The notes under the pieces are model-generated. The model searched no databases and was not told the origin of the DNA. It was given only the letters and a program-made list of their open reading frames with translations. A stretch of DNA of 64,000 nucleotides, from the NCBI GenBank assembly GCA_973895155.1, contig OZ316899.1, positions 4,154,001 through 4,218,000 of the forward strand. The letters are read 5' to 3'. Of this stretch, positions 42,372 to 53,195 are shown one piece after another. The position numbers and the translations under genes are program-made. The stretch is from Marsupella aquatica. Lineage: Eukaryota; Marchantiophyta. Every line of letters starts with the position of its first letter. Positions within the stretch are counted from its first letter, which is position 1.

Positions 42372-44483
42372 ATGTTGTATCCAGGCTATCTTCCCTATAG
42401 TGTGAACTTTGATGCACTGAAGGTGGGCCTGGAGGATCCAGAGGAGTTGGAGAAGGTGCATCAAGCCCTACATTTGACACATTCACTAGTTCAAGCATTC
42501 AACCACAGCTGGCAATTCATGGGAGGACAAGGAACAAAGGAGTCCAGGTTTATAGAATACCTGGAGAGTATTGAGGCCAACACTCCTGCCGACGAGGAGG
42601 GGGTCGAGATTGAGGAGGGGGCCGCGATTGAAGTGCCTGAATCCACGCCTGAGCTTGATGGGGCATCGATTGATATGCTACCTTCATTCCTGAGTCTACC
42701 AGACGATGGTTGGGATGATCTTGCCTTCACTGGGATTCAGCTAGATTCTCAGGCAGCAGCTTGAACTCCTATCAAGAGTCAAGTGACAATCCCACATTAG
42801 AGATACAGGCCAGAAGATGATAGGAGGGACCATTGGCAACATAGGATGAGGAGGAGGCGATCTCATTCTTTGTCAAACAGCAGCACTGAAAGGAGAAGGC
42901 GAAAGGGGAAAGGATCCAATGACCAGAATGCAGGCACTTCTAGCAAGAGACGTAGGGGAGATTGACATACAGGAGCAGAGAGGAGAGAAGACCACTCACG
43001 ATCGTTTCCTCTAGAGCAGCGACGTCCTTCTCAGCAAGCTGCAGCTGCTTCTGCCAACAGGGAGCACCTTCCCACCATCACCCTTGCCGCTTTTGATGCT
43101 AGGTTGGATGTCATACATGAGAAAGCACTCACGAATAGAGTGCAGACGTGCGTAGTTAAACATTGTCCCGGCTGGACTACTTGGAAGGAGCTTGTGCATA
43201 ACCAGAAGAAGTTCCAATTGCTCCTGAATGACGTGCAAGCTGGATTCAGAAATGGGCGAGAGATTGACTATGGCCACATTAGGAAGAAGATCGTGAATCA
43301 CCTAGCTGATCGGCGTTTCAGGTGGAGAGCCAAGGTCCAAAAACTGAGATGCTTGAGGACAGGGGATTACAAGAAACCTGATGGGATGAGTGAAGAGGAC
43401 TTCAAATTGATTGTCTCCGAATTGGAAGCAGCCCTAGACATCCCAGTTGGCAAGCGAGTGCATATGGGAGACAAGGCCACTGCTGTTCGAAAAGCGAGTG
43501 GCAAGAAGGTGACTAATTTTGGGGGGCAGGGAGGATGGGGAGGATTTCTTGCAACCTATGTAAGTGCAGTGACTCACTCTATACTCATTGAAGTCTGCAT
43601 TCGCCAGTTCGTGTGCTGCCGTGGTGTAATCCTGTGCTTTACGTCGTTTTTTAGTATTAACGTCATCTTGGCCGCGCATTACCTTGCCTCTTACGACATT
43701 TTCTCAGTAGTACCTCGCTTTGAACTACGTTAGCACTACATTAATGTCGACAGGACAACGTTAATACTATGGGGTCGCCCTAAACTTCTTACAAGACAAC
43801 GTATGTATTAGTAACATCGTATGATGATAGGTAAATAACATCATCTTGAACGACGTAACTTCCCTTTGCTGCAGAAGTGGAAATATGGCCGAGATGCCAA
43901 GTCAAGTGAGCAAGAGCGGCTATACTCTAAGCAATATGGCTCGGCAGCCCTATGGGCAAAGCTTGACTCTGTTCCGGATGACCACCCGGTAAGTGTGCTA
44001 GCTTGTTTAGTACCATTCCATAGACCTAGACTGAAACGGTATCTTATGCAAACCTAGACTGAAATTGTATCTCGTGCACACATGGATTGGACTGCACTAG
44101 AGGGTTTAGTAGCACGACCCATTGAGGAGGATGAGGAGCCCGACACTATAGCCCTGGAGGAGGGTACCCAGGAGGAGGACCCAGTACCTTGCAGTCAGCA
44201 GGGCTCCACTTCTCGTGACCTTTTCCCTACACTGGAGACTCATAGGGCCAGAGGACAAGGAAGGGAGAGACAGAGGGAGGAGGGAGATAGTGAGGGAGGG
44301 AGAGATAGAGATAGAGAGAGGAGGAGGAGTGGTGAGAGGCGGTCCACTAGGGTAACACGTAGCACCAGGCAGATAGTGCCAAAACCTAGAGGCAAGGCTC
44401 CACCCTTAGCTGCACCAGAACCAAAAGGCAGTAGCAGTGGCTCAGAGCAGGATGCCAAGCAGTATCAGTTGCGTCGGCGATGA
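42372..44483 (+). pseudogene. TnpA-like second CACTA gene
   Basis: The plus-strand gene starts MLYPGYLPYSVNF at 42372 with an open 130-codon stretch, acidic at the end. After a gap with two stops, 43104-43559 encodes a DNA-binding-like region (FQLLLNDVQAGFRNGREIDY, RKKIVNHLADRRFRWRAKVQ, GDKATAVRKASGKKVTNFGG). Exons 43875-43988 (KWKYGRDAKSSEQERLYSKQ) and 44058-44483 follow in phase with GT-AG borders. The end is very basic (RERQREEGDSEGGRDRDRER, RSTRVTRSTRQIVPKPRGK). It has the character of the second protein of plant CACTA elements, which binds subterminal repeats. Family assignment is by position and style. Confidence 0.55.
43560..43874 (+). repeat. TnpA-like gene intron with ACGT-motif cluster
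   Basis: Donor GTAAGTGCAG and acceptor TTTGCTGCAG. The intron has TTTACGTCG, TTAACGTC, AACTACGTTAGC, GACAACGTTAATAC, AACGACGTAAC words. Confidence 0.6.
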
Positions 44484-45151
44484 GGCGGAGTATCGGGACG
44501 TGATAGGCCCCATTCTCAACGGCATTAGGTTGTAGGTATTTCAGTAGCAGTAGGTCCTCCATGCATTATGTACATATTTTTTGCCATTTTGATTCAGGCC
44601 ACCCATTTGTGGTGGCACCTCATTCCGGGTTACAATATGGAAAATAACATGGATATAAGTGTATTTTATGTGTGTGAACTGAACCCTAACAAGGACCCCA
44701 CCCAGACAGTGCAATGTGTAATAGGACGTACGTCACACCACAAGAGCACAATACATCATCCCCTACTACGTTAACTTACCCATACGTCTCAAAAGAGGTC
44801 GTAATTTACCGGCCATGGACGATGCTAAAATAATACAACGTTAAGTGCATGGCACATTACGACATACTAGACGTGGTTAATGTTTTATTACGTAGCGTTA
44901 CACGACGTTTATGGGTAAAGTTAAACACTAGCGTTGGGTATATTTTATGTAGTCTGACATGTTGTAAAACCATTACCTCCTATTGTACGACGTTAAGAAC
45001 AATATGCTGGATGTGGTAAAGAGCATCTCCCCAAACGTGGTAATTAATGTCGCTCTATTAACGTCGTGAATGAGGTCTTTCCTCCGTTGGCAATATATGT
45101 CGTGATTAACATCTTCTAAAAGTCCGTTAATCAGCCTAAAATGTAGTTGTG
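44484..45151. repeat. CACTA right subterminal cluster and inverted repeat
   Basis: No gene. From 44700 many ACGTTAACTTACC, CGACATACTAGACGTGG, CACGACGTTTATG and TTAACGTCGTGAATG words appear in both orientations. It ends with the inverted repeat at 45138-45151 and target copy TGT at 45152-45154. Confidence 0.75.
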
Positions 45152-45154
45152 TGT

Positions 45155-45724
45155 GGAGGTTGAGTTCCAAGAGTGCTCGGTCCTTAGACCGTGAGTGAGG
45201 CAAATTGGGAGTCGGTTGTACAAGGCGGGGCCATTCTGGTCCCGACGTGCTAGGACAAGCTTTAGGACAAGCTGCACTATTTGGGCCATGAGCATGTCTT
45301 GAGGTCAGGGCGATCAGTTGGTGATGGATAGGTACGAGGGGGAACACGGGCCGCGCCCATGGAAGGAGCTATTCTGGACAAACAGTGGGCGTGGGTTTTG
45401 GTTCCGGCTTATGGCATCGGGAGGACCTATCGCTGACCTATTTACCAATGTCTATTGAGCTTGAGTTAGGATGCTAGACTTGGCGAGTTCTAGATCCTGA
45501 AGGGTTACTTACCGAGCTACTTGGTTGCTTGTGCAGACAATGAGGATCGTTGAGTAGTGATCGTGTAGGTGAGCAATTGCGGCTTTGTATGGGAGGGGCC
45601 GCTGGTGGTGCAAGGGGCACTAGGGCGCTTGCTCGAGGTATTTTGTGGAGGCATTTGGGCACGAGGGGCACTTAGGCGTGAGTGTTGGGATTGGTGAGGG
45701 CGCTGGGTGGCAAGGTCCACCACT
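45155..45724 (+). repeat. G2 3' LTR, second segment
   Basis: Continues the LTR after the CACTA element and ends GGCAAGGTCCACCACT, as do the other two G2 LTR ends. 985 bp plus 570 bp gives about 1,555 bp. It is followed by GGGTT, which has no partner at the left side. Confidence 0.88.
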
Positions 45725-46039
45725 GGGTTTAAGGTCTCATTTTTAGATGTTGACACATACGATAATGTAATCTTGGCCGTCAATTGATCGGAATTTGTTT
45801 GTGATAATTTTATCGGAGTTGGTATCGCTCGTGGAATAATGACCTAATGTTTGTACGTGAATGAGCCCTTTCTTAGTTGCAGCGATAAACTTATTGATGT
45901 TGCATTGCAAGTGACTTGTCCTTGTGTTGTGTTGTTCAAGGTTGAATCTGCATTTCCGCTATTGTTGTTTTTTGTTCTGTGGTTTGTCAGAGTGATAAAT
46001 TTATCACTCCTTGCATTGAGATTTGCAGACTTTGTCATC

Positions 46040-46870
46040 AAGGGTTCTAGTGGAAAGAGTGGATCTGCCAAGGCTGAAAGTCTCATGACAAGCCTCACAA
46101 ACGCAATTTGGACAAGTGAAGACATTTGTGATGAGGTCAAGTTCATCAAAAAACCATGGTACTTTTGGGACACCAGGTTACAGTCCAAGGATATGGCAAA
46201 CTGTGAGTCTCCTATCCTTTGGGTCCAAATGCAAAAATCCGCAAAGGTTACTCTCTCATTTGGCCCGGTTGTTGGTGTGGCAATCCGTGAGTACTTGATT
46301 AGCCAGGGAGACTGAGGCAAAAGTGTTGAAAGAGGGCTTGAGTTTCTTGGCAATGTGCGGACGCAAGGGATTCACCTCTGTCATTGTTACCATGGAGAAC
46401 TTTCTTGAGAAATCCCTTGAGCGTTACCCAGAAGACCCGCTCGTCGCGAAAGTTTGGAAAGCAAAAGTAATGAATCTTATGGGCCTGGTTGGGTGTGCCA
46501 GTTTGTCCAAGATTGTAATCTCATCATGCTACCAAGGGTGAACACAGAGTACAAGAGGCTCACTGGTGAAGAATTCAGACCCATCCAGAAAATAGTCATT
46601 AAGAGGCCTGGTTCAAACGGGAGTGGTGCTTTGTTGGCAAAAAGTGTTGGAGGAACTACTATGGACGAGCACGCAAGCTATCTACGGAAGGGAAGTGGGA
46701 GGGGGAAAGGAAGAGGAAGAGGGAGCACCAAGGGAGATGCCACTGGTCCTTCCAAGGACGGGAGAAGGAGCCAGGGGACCGGTGTTAGCGGAGGGGGAGG
46801 AAGGGGCAGCGACAATTGTCGAGGTCGTGCAGGTTTAGGTGCTCATTTTTGTTTTGGGCTTTGTTTGCGA
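46040..46870 (+). pseudogene. Copy A of the unknown N-terminal gene
   Basis: Nearly the same as 57672-58450 (copy B). It encodes AESLMTSLTNAIWTSEDICD, PWYFWDTRLQSKDMANCESP, ILWVQMQKSAKVTLSFGPVV, then TGEEFRPIQKIVIKRPG and a Gly/Arg-rich tail (RKGSGRGKGRGRG). The start ATG of copy B is AAG here, and a 4-nt insertion near 46311-46316 shifts the frame; otherwise it reads through. It ends soon after the Gly/Arg-rich tail and lacks the ParB-like and methyltransferase parts. The 5' flank (45780-46030) also matches copy B, including GTGATAAATTTATCAC. Confidence 0.65.
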
Positions 46871-47334
46871 TAATTTTATCAGAATTGGTGTAATAGCTGT
46901 CTAAATTAGAAACTTAGAAATAATGAAAAAAATTTAAAATTTTGTAGTTAGAAATAGATTAAACATAGCCAATTAATCTACTTTTAGATATAAGTAAAGT
47001 TAAGACTTAAGTTAGGCAGATTAGTGGATAATACCCTGAGTTATTAAGTAGGGGTGAGACAAGCCAGAAGAAACTACTATCGATGTTTTCGAAGCACGGA
47101 AGGAAGATTGGTGCTTCCAAGTTTGACGGTGCGTTACAAAGAGCATTTTGGCGTAAAAGCACAACGGCGCTTTGGAGCAAAAGCGCAACGGCGTTTCGGG
47201 GGAAAAGCGCAACCGCACAACAGCATTTCGGAGCAAAGGCGTAAGGGCGCAACAGAGCGAAAGCGCAACGGTGGATCACTTGGCATTGATCTCTTCGGAT
47301 TGATAGTTGGTGACAACGCCTTGTTCCTTGTTAC
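46871..47334 (+). other. Region with GCGCAACGGCG short repeats
   Basis: 47140-47275 contains about six loose copies of AAAGCGCAACGGCG, translating on the plus strand as KAQRRFG repeats. Similar words occur at 50110-50160, so the two may be matching parts of one retroelement. Otherwise nothing recognised. Confidence 0.45.
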
Positions 47335-49922
47335 TATGGTAGACAAAGGGGGAGAGATGACTGCGAGAAGAGTTCCCTTACCTAAGGCCGTCCCTGTGAC
47401 ATACCCTACGATGGAAAGAAACTTGCACGTTTTGAAGAAAGCACTGGCGGTCATGCACCTGAGTAAATTGCTCACTCTGCCTTGGTCCGTAACTTCATTA
47501 AGTTTCCTAAAGGATTTCAGTGATGGGGCACGAATCGAAGTTGGTATGGTGGGAACTGCTCGGGCAAATCCAGAATTCTGGACTCTGCAATTTGTTGTTG
47601 ATGCTTTCGGCTGTCCCGCCGAAGGTGACAGCCTTCACTCACGACAAGGAGAGACTGCGAGGCCTTATTTTTCTGGAACTCAAAACGTTTGCCATGGATG
47701 GAAATGGACCAGTGCACCGATTATACTCTTAAAATCATTTTAGAGCTTTTGATTCCAATTCTCCATCCCATTCGGCCACATATGATACCTGTGTCACTTG
47801 CCAATACTATTGTGGCAAGTTGGAAGGGAGTTGCTCAGATAAATTGGGCCTTGTTGCTAAGACAAGTTATTTTATCTCAAGTAAAGAAGGTGAAAATGGA
47901 TGAGTTCACTACTCTCCCTGCTTGTCTTTGCCAGTTATACTTTCATGGGAATTGCTTACTTCCAGGCCAACAAGAGGAGCGGATCAGACTGCTTGATGAA
48001 TTTGATCTTAGTGAATCAGGACAAGAGGATACTGAAGGAGAAGATGCTGATGAAGTTGAACCAGAGTTTACTCCTCTTACCAGGGAGAACCACTTGTGGA
48101 ACCCAGAAGTACCTCTTCACCAATTCCTGATAACCCTCTATCCCCTTTTGAAGATCTCAATCAGGATAGAAGACTTTACACCCCCCTCAATTCCAATCTC
48201 GATGAGTATACATCCAAACTAGAGGTTCCCCCACCGCCTGTACCTGTAGTTGACATCTCTGTCCCTATTACTCTTTGCTCACCTACAGTCCCAACTCAAA
48301 ATTTATCTGTAGACAGCTTGACCCCTTCTATGAGATCCCGCAAGAGACCCTTCATGTTCAGCAAACCAATGGCTGATGAACTGAGAGTAGAATCTAATCA
48401 GCAAATTATTGATAAGTTAAGCAACTTATTGATCTGTGAACCTGAGGAGATAGTTGACTATGTTGAGAGGTTAAGAGCAGCCTCTGCGACTCTGCCTGAA
48501 CCTAGTAGTCCCGACTCTCCATACTCTCCAACCCAAGGTCCTACTCAGTTCTATCCTGAGGTGATGGAGCTATTTCAACCCACCTCCAATATTAGGGTTA
48601 CAAATATTACTGAAGCTGAACCAATGGAGGAAAATGATGCATCACCCAGGTTAGAGCTTCAACAGACACTATCTGCCTCCCCAGGTCATTCTGCTGAACA
48701 CTATTCTACTCTTGTCAATAAAATGACTGACATGTTGGAGTGTGATGAGAGACACTTAATTGATGTCTTAGATGATCTTTTGCATAAGACATCAGCTTTA
48801 CTTACCCGAGATCATCATCGAGAATATTGTGAGGATTTAGTCCACGGGCTTACACAGATTTTCGGATGCAACTCCAAGCAAGTCTATTATGCTGTCCGTT
48901 ATCATACCTCAGCATCTGGCTCTCCCATTTACTATTCTACCCCTCCTTCTAGTCATTCACCCCCCTCTTCTTACAGTCCTTCAAATCAACCAGACCAGCT
49001 CTACCCTAGTTTTCCAAAACCTGAGATCACACCTACAGGTGAACATCTTGCCATTTCCTATTCTGACATCCTTCCACCAGGTCAAGATAAATCCTGCCAA
49101 GTCCATTTCATTCCTACACTCCATATTGACCCTTAAACCCCTCAGGAGAATATTACACAATTTGCTGAGTTTGTCAGAGTTTCAGACCTTAGAACTCCTC
49201 CCATTTTAGAGTTTTGGCAATACTATCATAAGAAGAGAGTTGAATGTCTCTATATCCTGAAGCTTCATCTGAAGGATGTCACCCGCCTAGAGATAGTAGA
49301 GATGGATGAGATCTGGACAGAGGCTAAATATTTTTGCCCTATTCTTGCTGTCATAATCCTAGTTGGACACATTGTACTGGAGAATGGAGATCTGGCCCTG
49401 GCATACTTTGGGAATTTACGTGCCTATGTCTTGGAATTCATCATCAACTTTTTGAGACAAACCAACAAACGATATCAGGTCGACCATGGTGTCCTACCAG
49501 AGGAACCTTTTATTGTTCAACAATTTATCTCACCAATTGCTGAGAGTCAGAGAATCTGGAACAACATCACTTCCCAACGGTTGGCTGATTACACCCTGAA
49601 GTGGCGGGAACTCTTACCTAGTGTCACCCCACTTCTATCACTTGCCAAGGACTCTAACACCTTCATCAACAAGTTTCCACGCAACTACCACACCACTTGT
49701 TGTAGTTATGATCTGGTCGGCATCTATATGCAAGCTAGCAAGGTGAACACTATGTTTCTTAGGAGACTACTCCCCATTCTAAATGCTGAACGACAAATCA
49801 GGTCTCTTCCATTTGCTCGACATGATATGCAGGTTATGGATTTCCTTCAAGAGGTGATTCGAACTGAGACATTCAAGAGTTTTCAACAACCGGACCAGTT
49901 AGCACTACTTCAGGAGGATTGA
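47335..49922 (+). pseudogene. Retroelement-type gag-like gene
   Basis: Plus-strand frames 47335-47690, 47689-48222, 48096-49136 and 49302-49922 read as one protein with frame changes. The first has SLSFLKDFSDGARIEVGMVG then FVVDAFGCPAEG; the second has HMIPVSLANTIVASWKGVAQ and FTTLPACLCQLYFHGNCLLP. Together these fit the pattern of proteins often labelled putative plant transposon protein. Next is a Ser/Pro-rich region with internal helical pieces, and last an ordered helical part (LADYTLKWRELLPSVTPLLS). No protease or RT was found. I infer a non-autonomous or gag-only retroelement. Confidence 0.42.
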
Positions 49923-50438
49923 CCTATTCCATCCTTCGAGTCAGGATTAGTCAATCTCCACCATTTTTGTTAAATAGTTATCATAGTTAGAAAAGTCTCA
50001 TACTTTTCCAGGAGGTAGCTCTTATCTAGCAGACCATACCCTGAAAGTATCAACTTAAACCGACATGTAGTTTAGAAGTTATAGCATTTTTAATTTTTCT
50101 TAAGCGTGATTGCGCAAAGGCACAACGGCGCTACGATGCCAAAGCACAAAGGCGCTTCCGACACTTAGAAAATTTTCCGGAACAGTGTATTTTTTATCCA
50201 ACAGCACTTTTCACCTATTTTATTAAGGCACTTAGACACCTGAAAAGTCTGAAATTTTGCCAGCATGTAGCATGTATGTAAACCTTCCGCCTGGAAAAGT
50301 TTCACCCTATTATGACCTTTATGTTAGAAATTAAAATGCCAATAAACTCACTATTTATTAGTTTTGTCACAAAAATGCAAAAACACTTTCAATCCAGTTT
50401 ACACTAGGGATAACTTTTGGTTAGTTTTTCATTCCAAG
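49923..50438. other. Gene-free flank of Copia2
   Basis: Contains two related segments with AAAAGTCT...TTTTCCAGG...GTAGC (about 49995-50040 and 50258-50300) and the GCGCAA words noted at 47140. No gene or LTR was identified. Confidence 0.4.
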
Positions 50439-50579
50439 TGTTGTGAGACAAGGTTTTTGATCATAATAATAGATCACTCACTCCATTAAGGTATGGCTTT
50501 ATATAGCCATTGGGTTACATCATATAAGGTTAAAGGTAACCTTATTCTAGGGTTAAAGAGTAAACTATGGTTTACAACA
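50439..50579 (-). repeat. Copia2 3' LTR
   Basis: 141 bp, identical to the 5' LTR. On the minus strand it carries CCAAT then CTATATAAAG. Confidence 0.93.
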
Positions 50580-51335
50580 CTCCCCCTTGGTTAGTTTATG
50601 GGTGTGTAAAGTAACCACTGTTTTAACCCTAGATTATCTAATTGGTATTCCCATTGATGTAGCCTCATTAAAACCTTGTCGCTTTCTTCTCAAGGAGAGA
50701 GTACTACCATCATTACATATTGGGATCCAATTGGTCCATTTTGGATATCATATTTGTATTTTGTCTAAAAATATGTTTCCTATGAATGTGTATGTTCATT
50801 CATTCTATAGATTTGTTATACTATGGGTATTTATAATTTTCCTATACTATCCGATGGTTTGTATAATGTCGATTTTGTAGGTCTTTGTTTTATTGACGAC
50901 CTAACTTAGCTGTGTGTTGTGCTTTCTCCAAGATGACTTCTTTAGGTTCGTAAGATCTTTGTCGTAAGTCGTCGGGTGGGGGAAAAGCTTGGCTTGTGAG
51001 CTCTGCATCGCTAGCATGTCCGATCGAGCTGTCAGGTGTTATGCATCTCGATCCGCCGTGTATTTGAAGATCCTTCATTCGGGTGGATCGCCTTCGCTCT
51101 TATGTGTTAGTACGAGTCTTCTTTCGATTCATGGTGTGGCCTTCATGGTGGTGGCATGTTGAGTGTTGGCGATCTGTATCACAATAACAGTGGTGGACGA
51201 AGAAAAAAAAGGATGAAGTGAAAGTTATGAACGGGGTTGCAGTGGGGATTGCAAACCTCTAATATGAGCTGCTTTGCGCTGGTTCTTTCAGTTTCGTTCG
51301 TCAATAGTTGGATTGCTTGTGTTGGCATTTGTAGT
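50580..51335 (-). other. Copia2 3' region
   Basis: Polypurine tract at 50580-50590 (minus CCAAGGGGGAG), then no recognised gene up to the RNase H stop. Confidence 0.6.
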
Positions 51336-53195
51336 TTATGCGCTTTTCGTTAAGGATTGTATGTCATGGCTTTCATGGAGTAATGTTGATAGCTTTTTCA
51401 TACCTATGCCTGTGATGTGGTCTCGATGAGTTCCTGCAGGTAGAGGTTTTGTAAATATATCTGCCCTGTTGTCCTGTGATCGAATCCATTCTACTTGTAT
51501 GTTTTTGCCTTGCTGTTCTTGGGTAAAGAAGAACTTGGGATCGATGTGCTTTGTTCTTTCGGTTTTCATAATGCCGTTGATGATTTGGTCTATGCAGGCT
51601 TTGTTGTCCTCATATATTATTGTAGGTTCTGTTATCTTTGACTTGCCCGTGCTGGTCCTGATGTGGTTAATGATACTTCTTAACCATAGGGCTTCTCTGC
51701 ATGCCTCGTATAATGCTATGACTTCTGAATGATTCGATGATGTGGTTGTCATCGTTTGCTTTGTGCTACGCCAGGATAATGCAGTGGTGCCTTGCAGGAA
51801 GACATAGCCCGTTTGTGATTTTGAGTCTTGGGGGTCAGATAGGTATCCAACGCCTGTGTATCCTATGAGGTTATTGGGGCTGTCTTTTGGGAAGAAAAGG
51901 CCCAGGTCTATGGTGCCTTGGAGGTACCTGAATATCCTTTTTAGGCCATTCCAGTGGCGGATTGTTGGTTGGGCGCTGTGTCTTGCGAGGAGGCTGACTG
52001 AGAACGATATGTCTGGTTGTGTGTGGTTCGCTAGGTACATTAGTGCGCCCACTGCAGATAGATAGGGTTTTTCCGAGCCTAATATTGGTTCGTGTTCTTG
52101 TCTGCGCCTGAACATATCTTTTTCTGGGTCAAGGGACCGGAGTTCCATTGGTGTGGAGACCGGGTGTGATAGGTGCATGTTAAACTGTTTGATAATTTTC
52201 TGTGTATATGTTGATTGGCAGATAAAGGTGCCATTGTGGAGGTGCTCGAATTGTAGTCCTAAGCAATATGTAGGTTCACCCAGGTCTTTCATTTCGAACA
52301 CTCCCTTCAGAGTTCTGATGGTGTCTGTGATGATTTTGGGTGTCCCAAATAGATTCACATCGTCGACGTACAGTGCTAGTATTATGAATTCATTTTTCAT
52401 TTGTTTGATGAAGATACATGGGGCAATATCGTTGTTGGTGAATCCGAGGTTGATCATCTCTGTTTTAAACTTCTTGTACCATATACGTCCGCTCTACTTA
52501 AGGCCATTTATGGAGCGTAATACTTTTATGGCTAATGTCGGTTTGCCAGGTCCTGTATTTCCAGGGGTTTTCTTATGCTTGTGTTGTGTATGTCCACTTT
52601 GCATGAGGAGCTCTTTAACCTGTTCATCAGGTATGATCTGTCGTATACCCGACTTTATATCTGGGCTCAGGTTCTGGGACGTCTCCCCCTGAGTATATTG
52701 TTTCACTCTCTGGATCAATTCGTGAGGTGCTTTCATGTAAATTTCTGTGTCCAGAGTGCCATAAAGGTACGCAGTTACCACGTCCATTAAGTTGTTGATA
52801 AGTTTATGTTGTATGGAGAATGTAATAAGGTATCTGTATGTAATTGCGTCCATGATGGGTGAATATGTGAGGTCGTAGTCCCGGCCTGGTATCTGTGTAT
52901 ACCCCTTCGCCACTAGCCTTGCTCTGTATCTTATTACCTCTCCTTTCGCATTCCGTTTTCTAATGAATGTGAATCGGGATTCTGTGTAGTTGTTACCTGG
53001 TGGTGCCTGTATAAGTGGTCCAAAGATCTGTCTTTTGATAAGGGCGTCCATCTCAATGTTGATGGCCTCTTGCCATTTCGGCCAATCTGCTCTCTTTTGA
53101 GCTTCTTTCATAGTGAGTGGATCTGGTGTGTCACTTTCTATTTCTTGTACAATATGATATACAAACTGTTCGTTTATTTCTGTTGTCTGTCATTT
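51336..53195 (-). pseudogene. Copia2 RT and RNase H
   Basis: RT begins WPKWQEAINIEMDALIKRQI (about 53085), continues FTFIRKRNAKGEVIRYRARL, LMDVVTAYLYGTLDTEIYMK, and has the catalytic YVDDVNLFG (about 52370). The connection and RNase H follow (YLSAVGALMYLANHTQPDIS, TGYVFLQGTTALSWRSTKQ, SNHSEVIALYEACREALWLR, TKHIDPKFFFTQE). The two open stretches (52494-53111 and 51336-52457) are in one frame, split by TAG at 52494-52496 where CAG fits the conserved LK-Q-S. Two stops lie near 53180-53195. Confidence 0.88.

Larger units (their letters stand above)
31767..45151. mobile_element. CACTA/En-Spm-type DNA transposon with SET gene
   Basis: Inverted ends match for 14 bp: CACAACTACATTTT at 31767-31780 and its complement at 45138-45151. 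TGT is duplicated at 31764-31766 and 45152-45154, the 3-bp size typical of CACTA elements. The uninterrupted LTR sequence exists at 27006-27022. The element is 13,385 bp and carries a TNP2-like transposase gene (minus), a TnpA-like gene (plus), a SET-domain gene and an unknown gene. Motifs such as AACGTT and ACGTC crowd both ends, as do TnpA-binding repeats of En/Spm. Confidence 0.93.

Noticed and set aside
45136-45724. Separate solo G2 LTR at 45 kb
   Set aside because: It is the second half of the right LTR; the first half ends at the CACTA insertion at 31766 and the target TGT is duplicated.
50581-50880. Hydrophobic membrane protein
   Set aside because: AT-rich 97-codon frame in the Copia2 3' region on the non-coding strand; hydrophobicity follows from composition.
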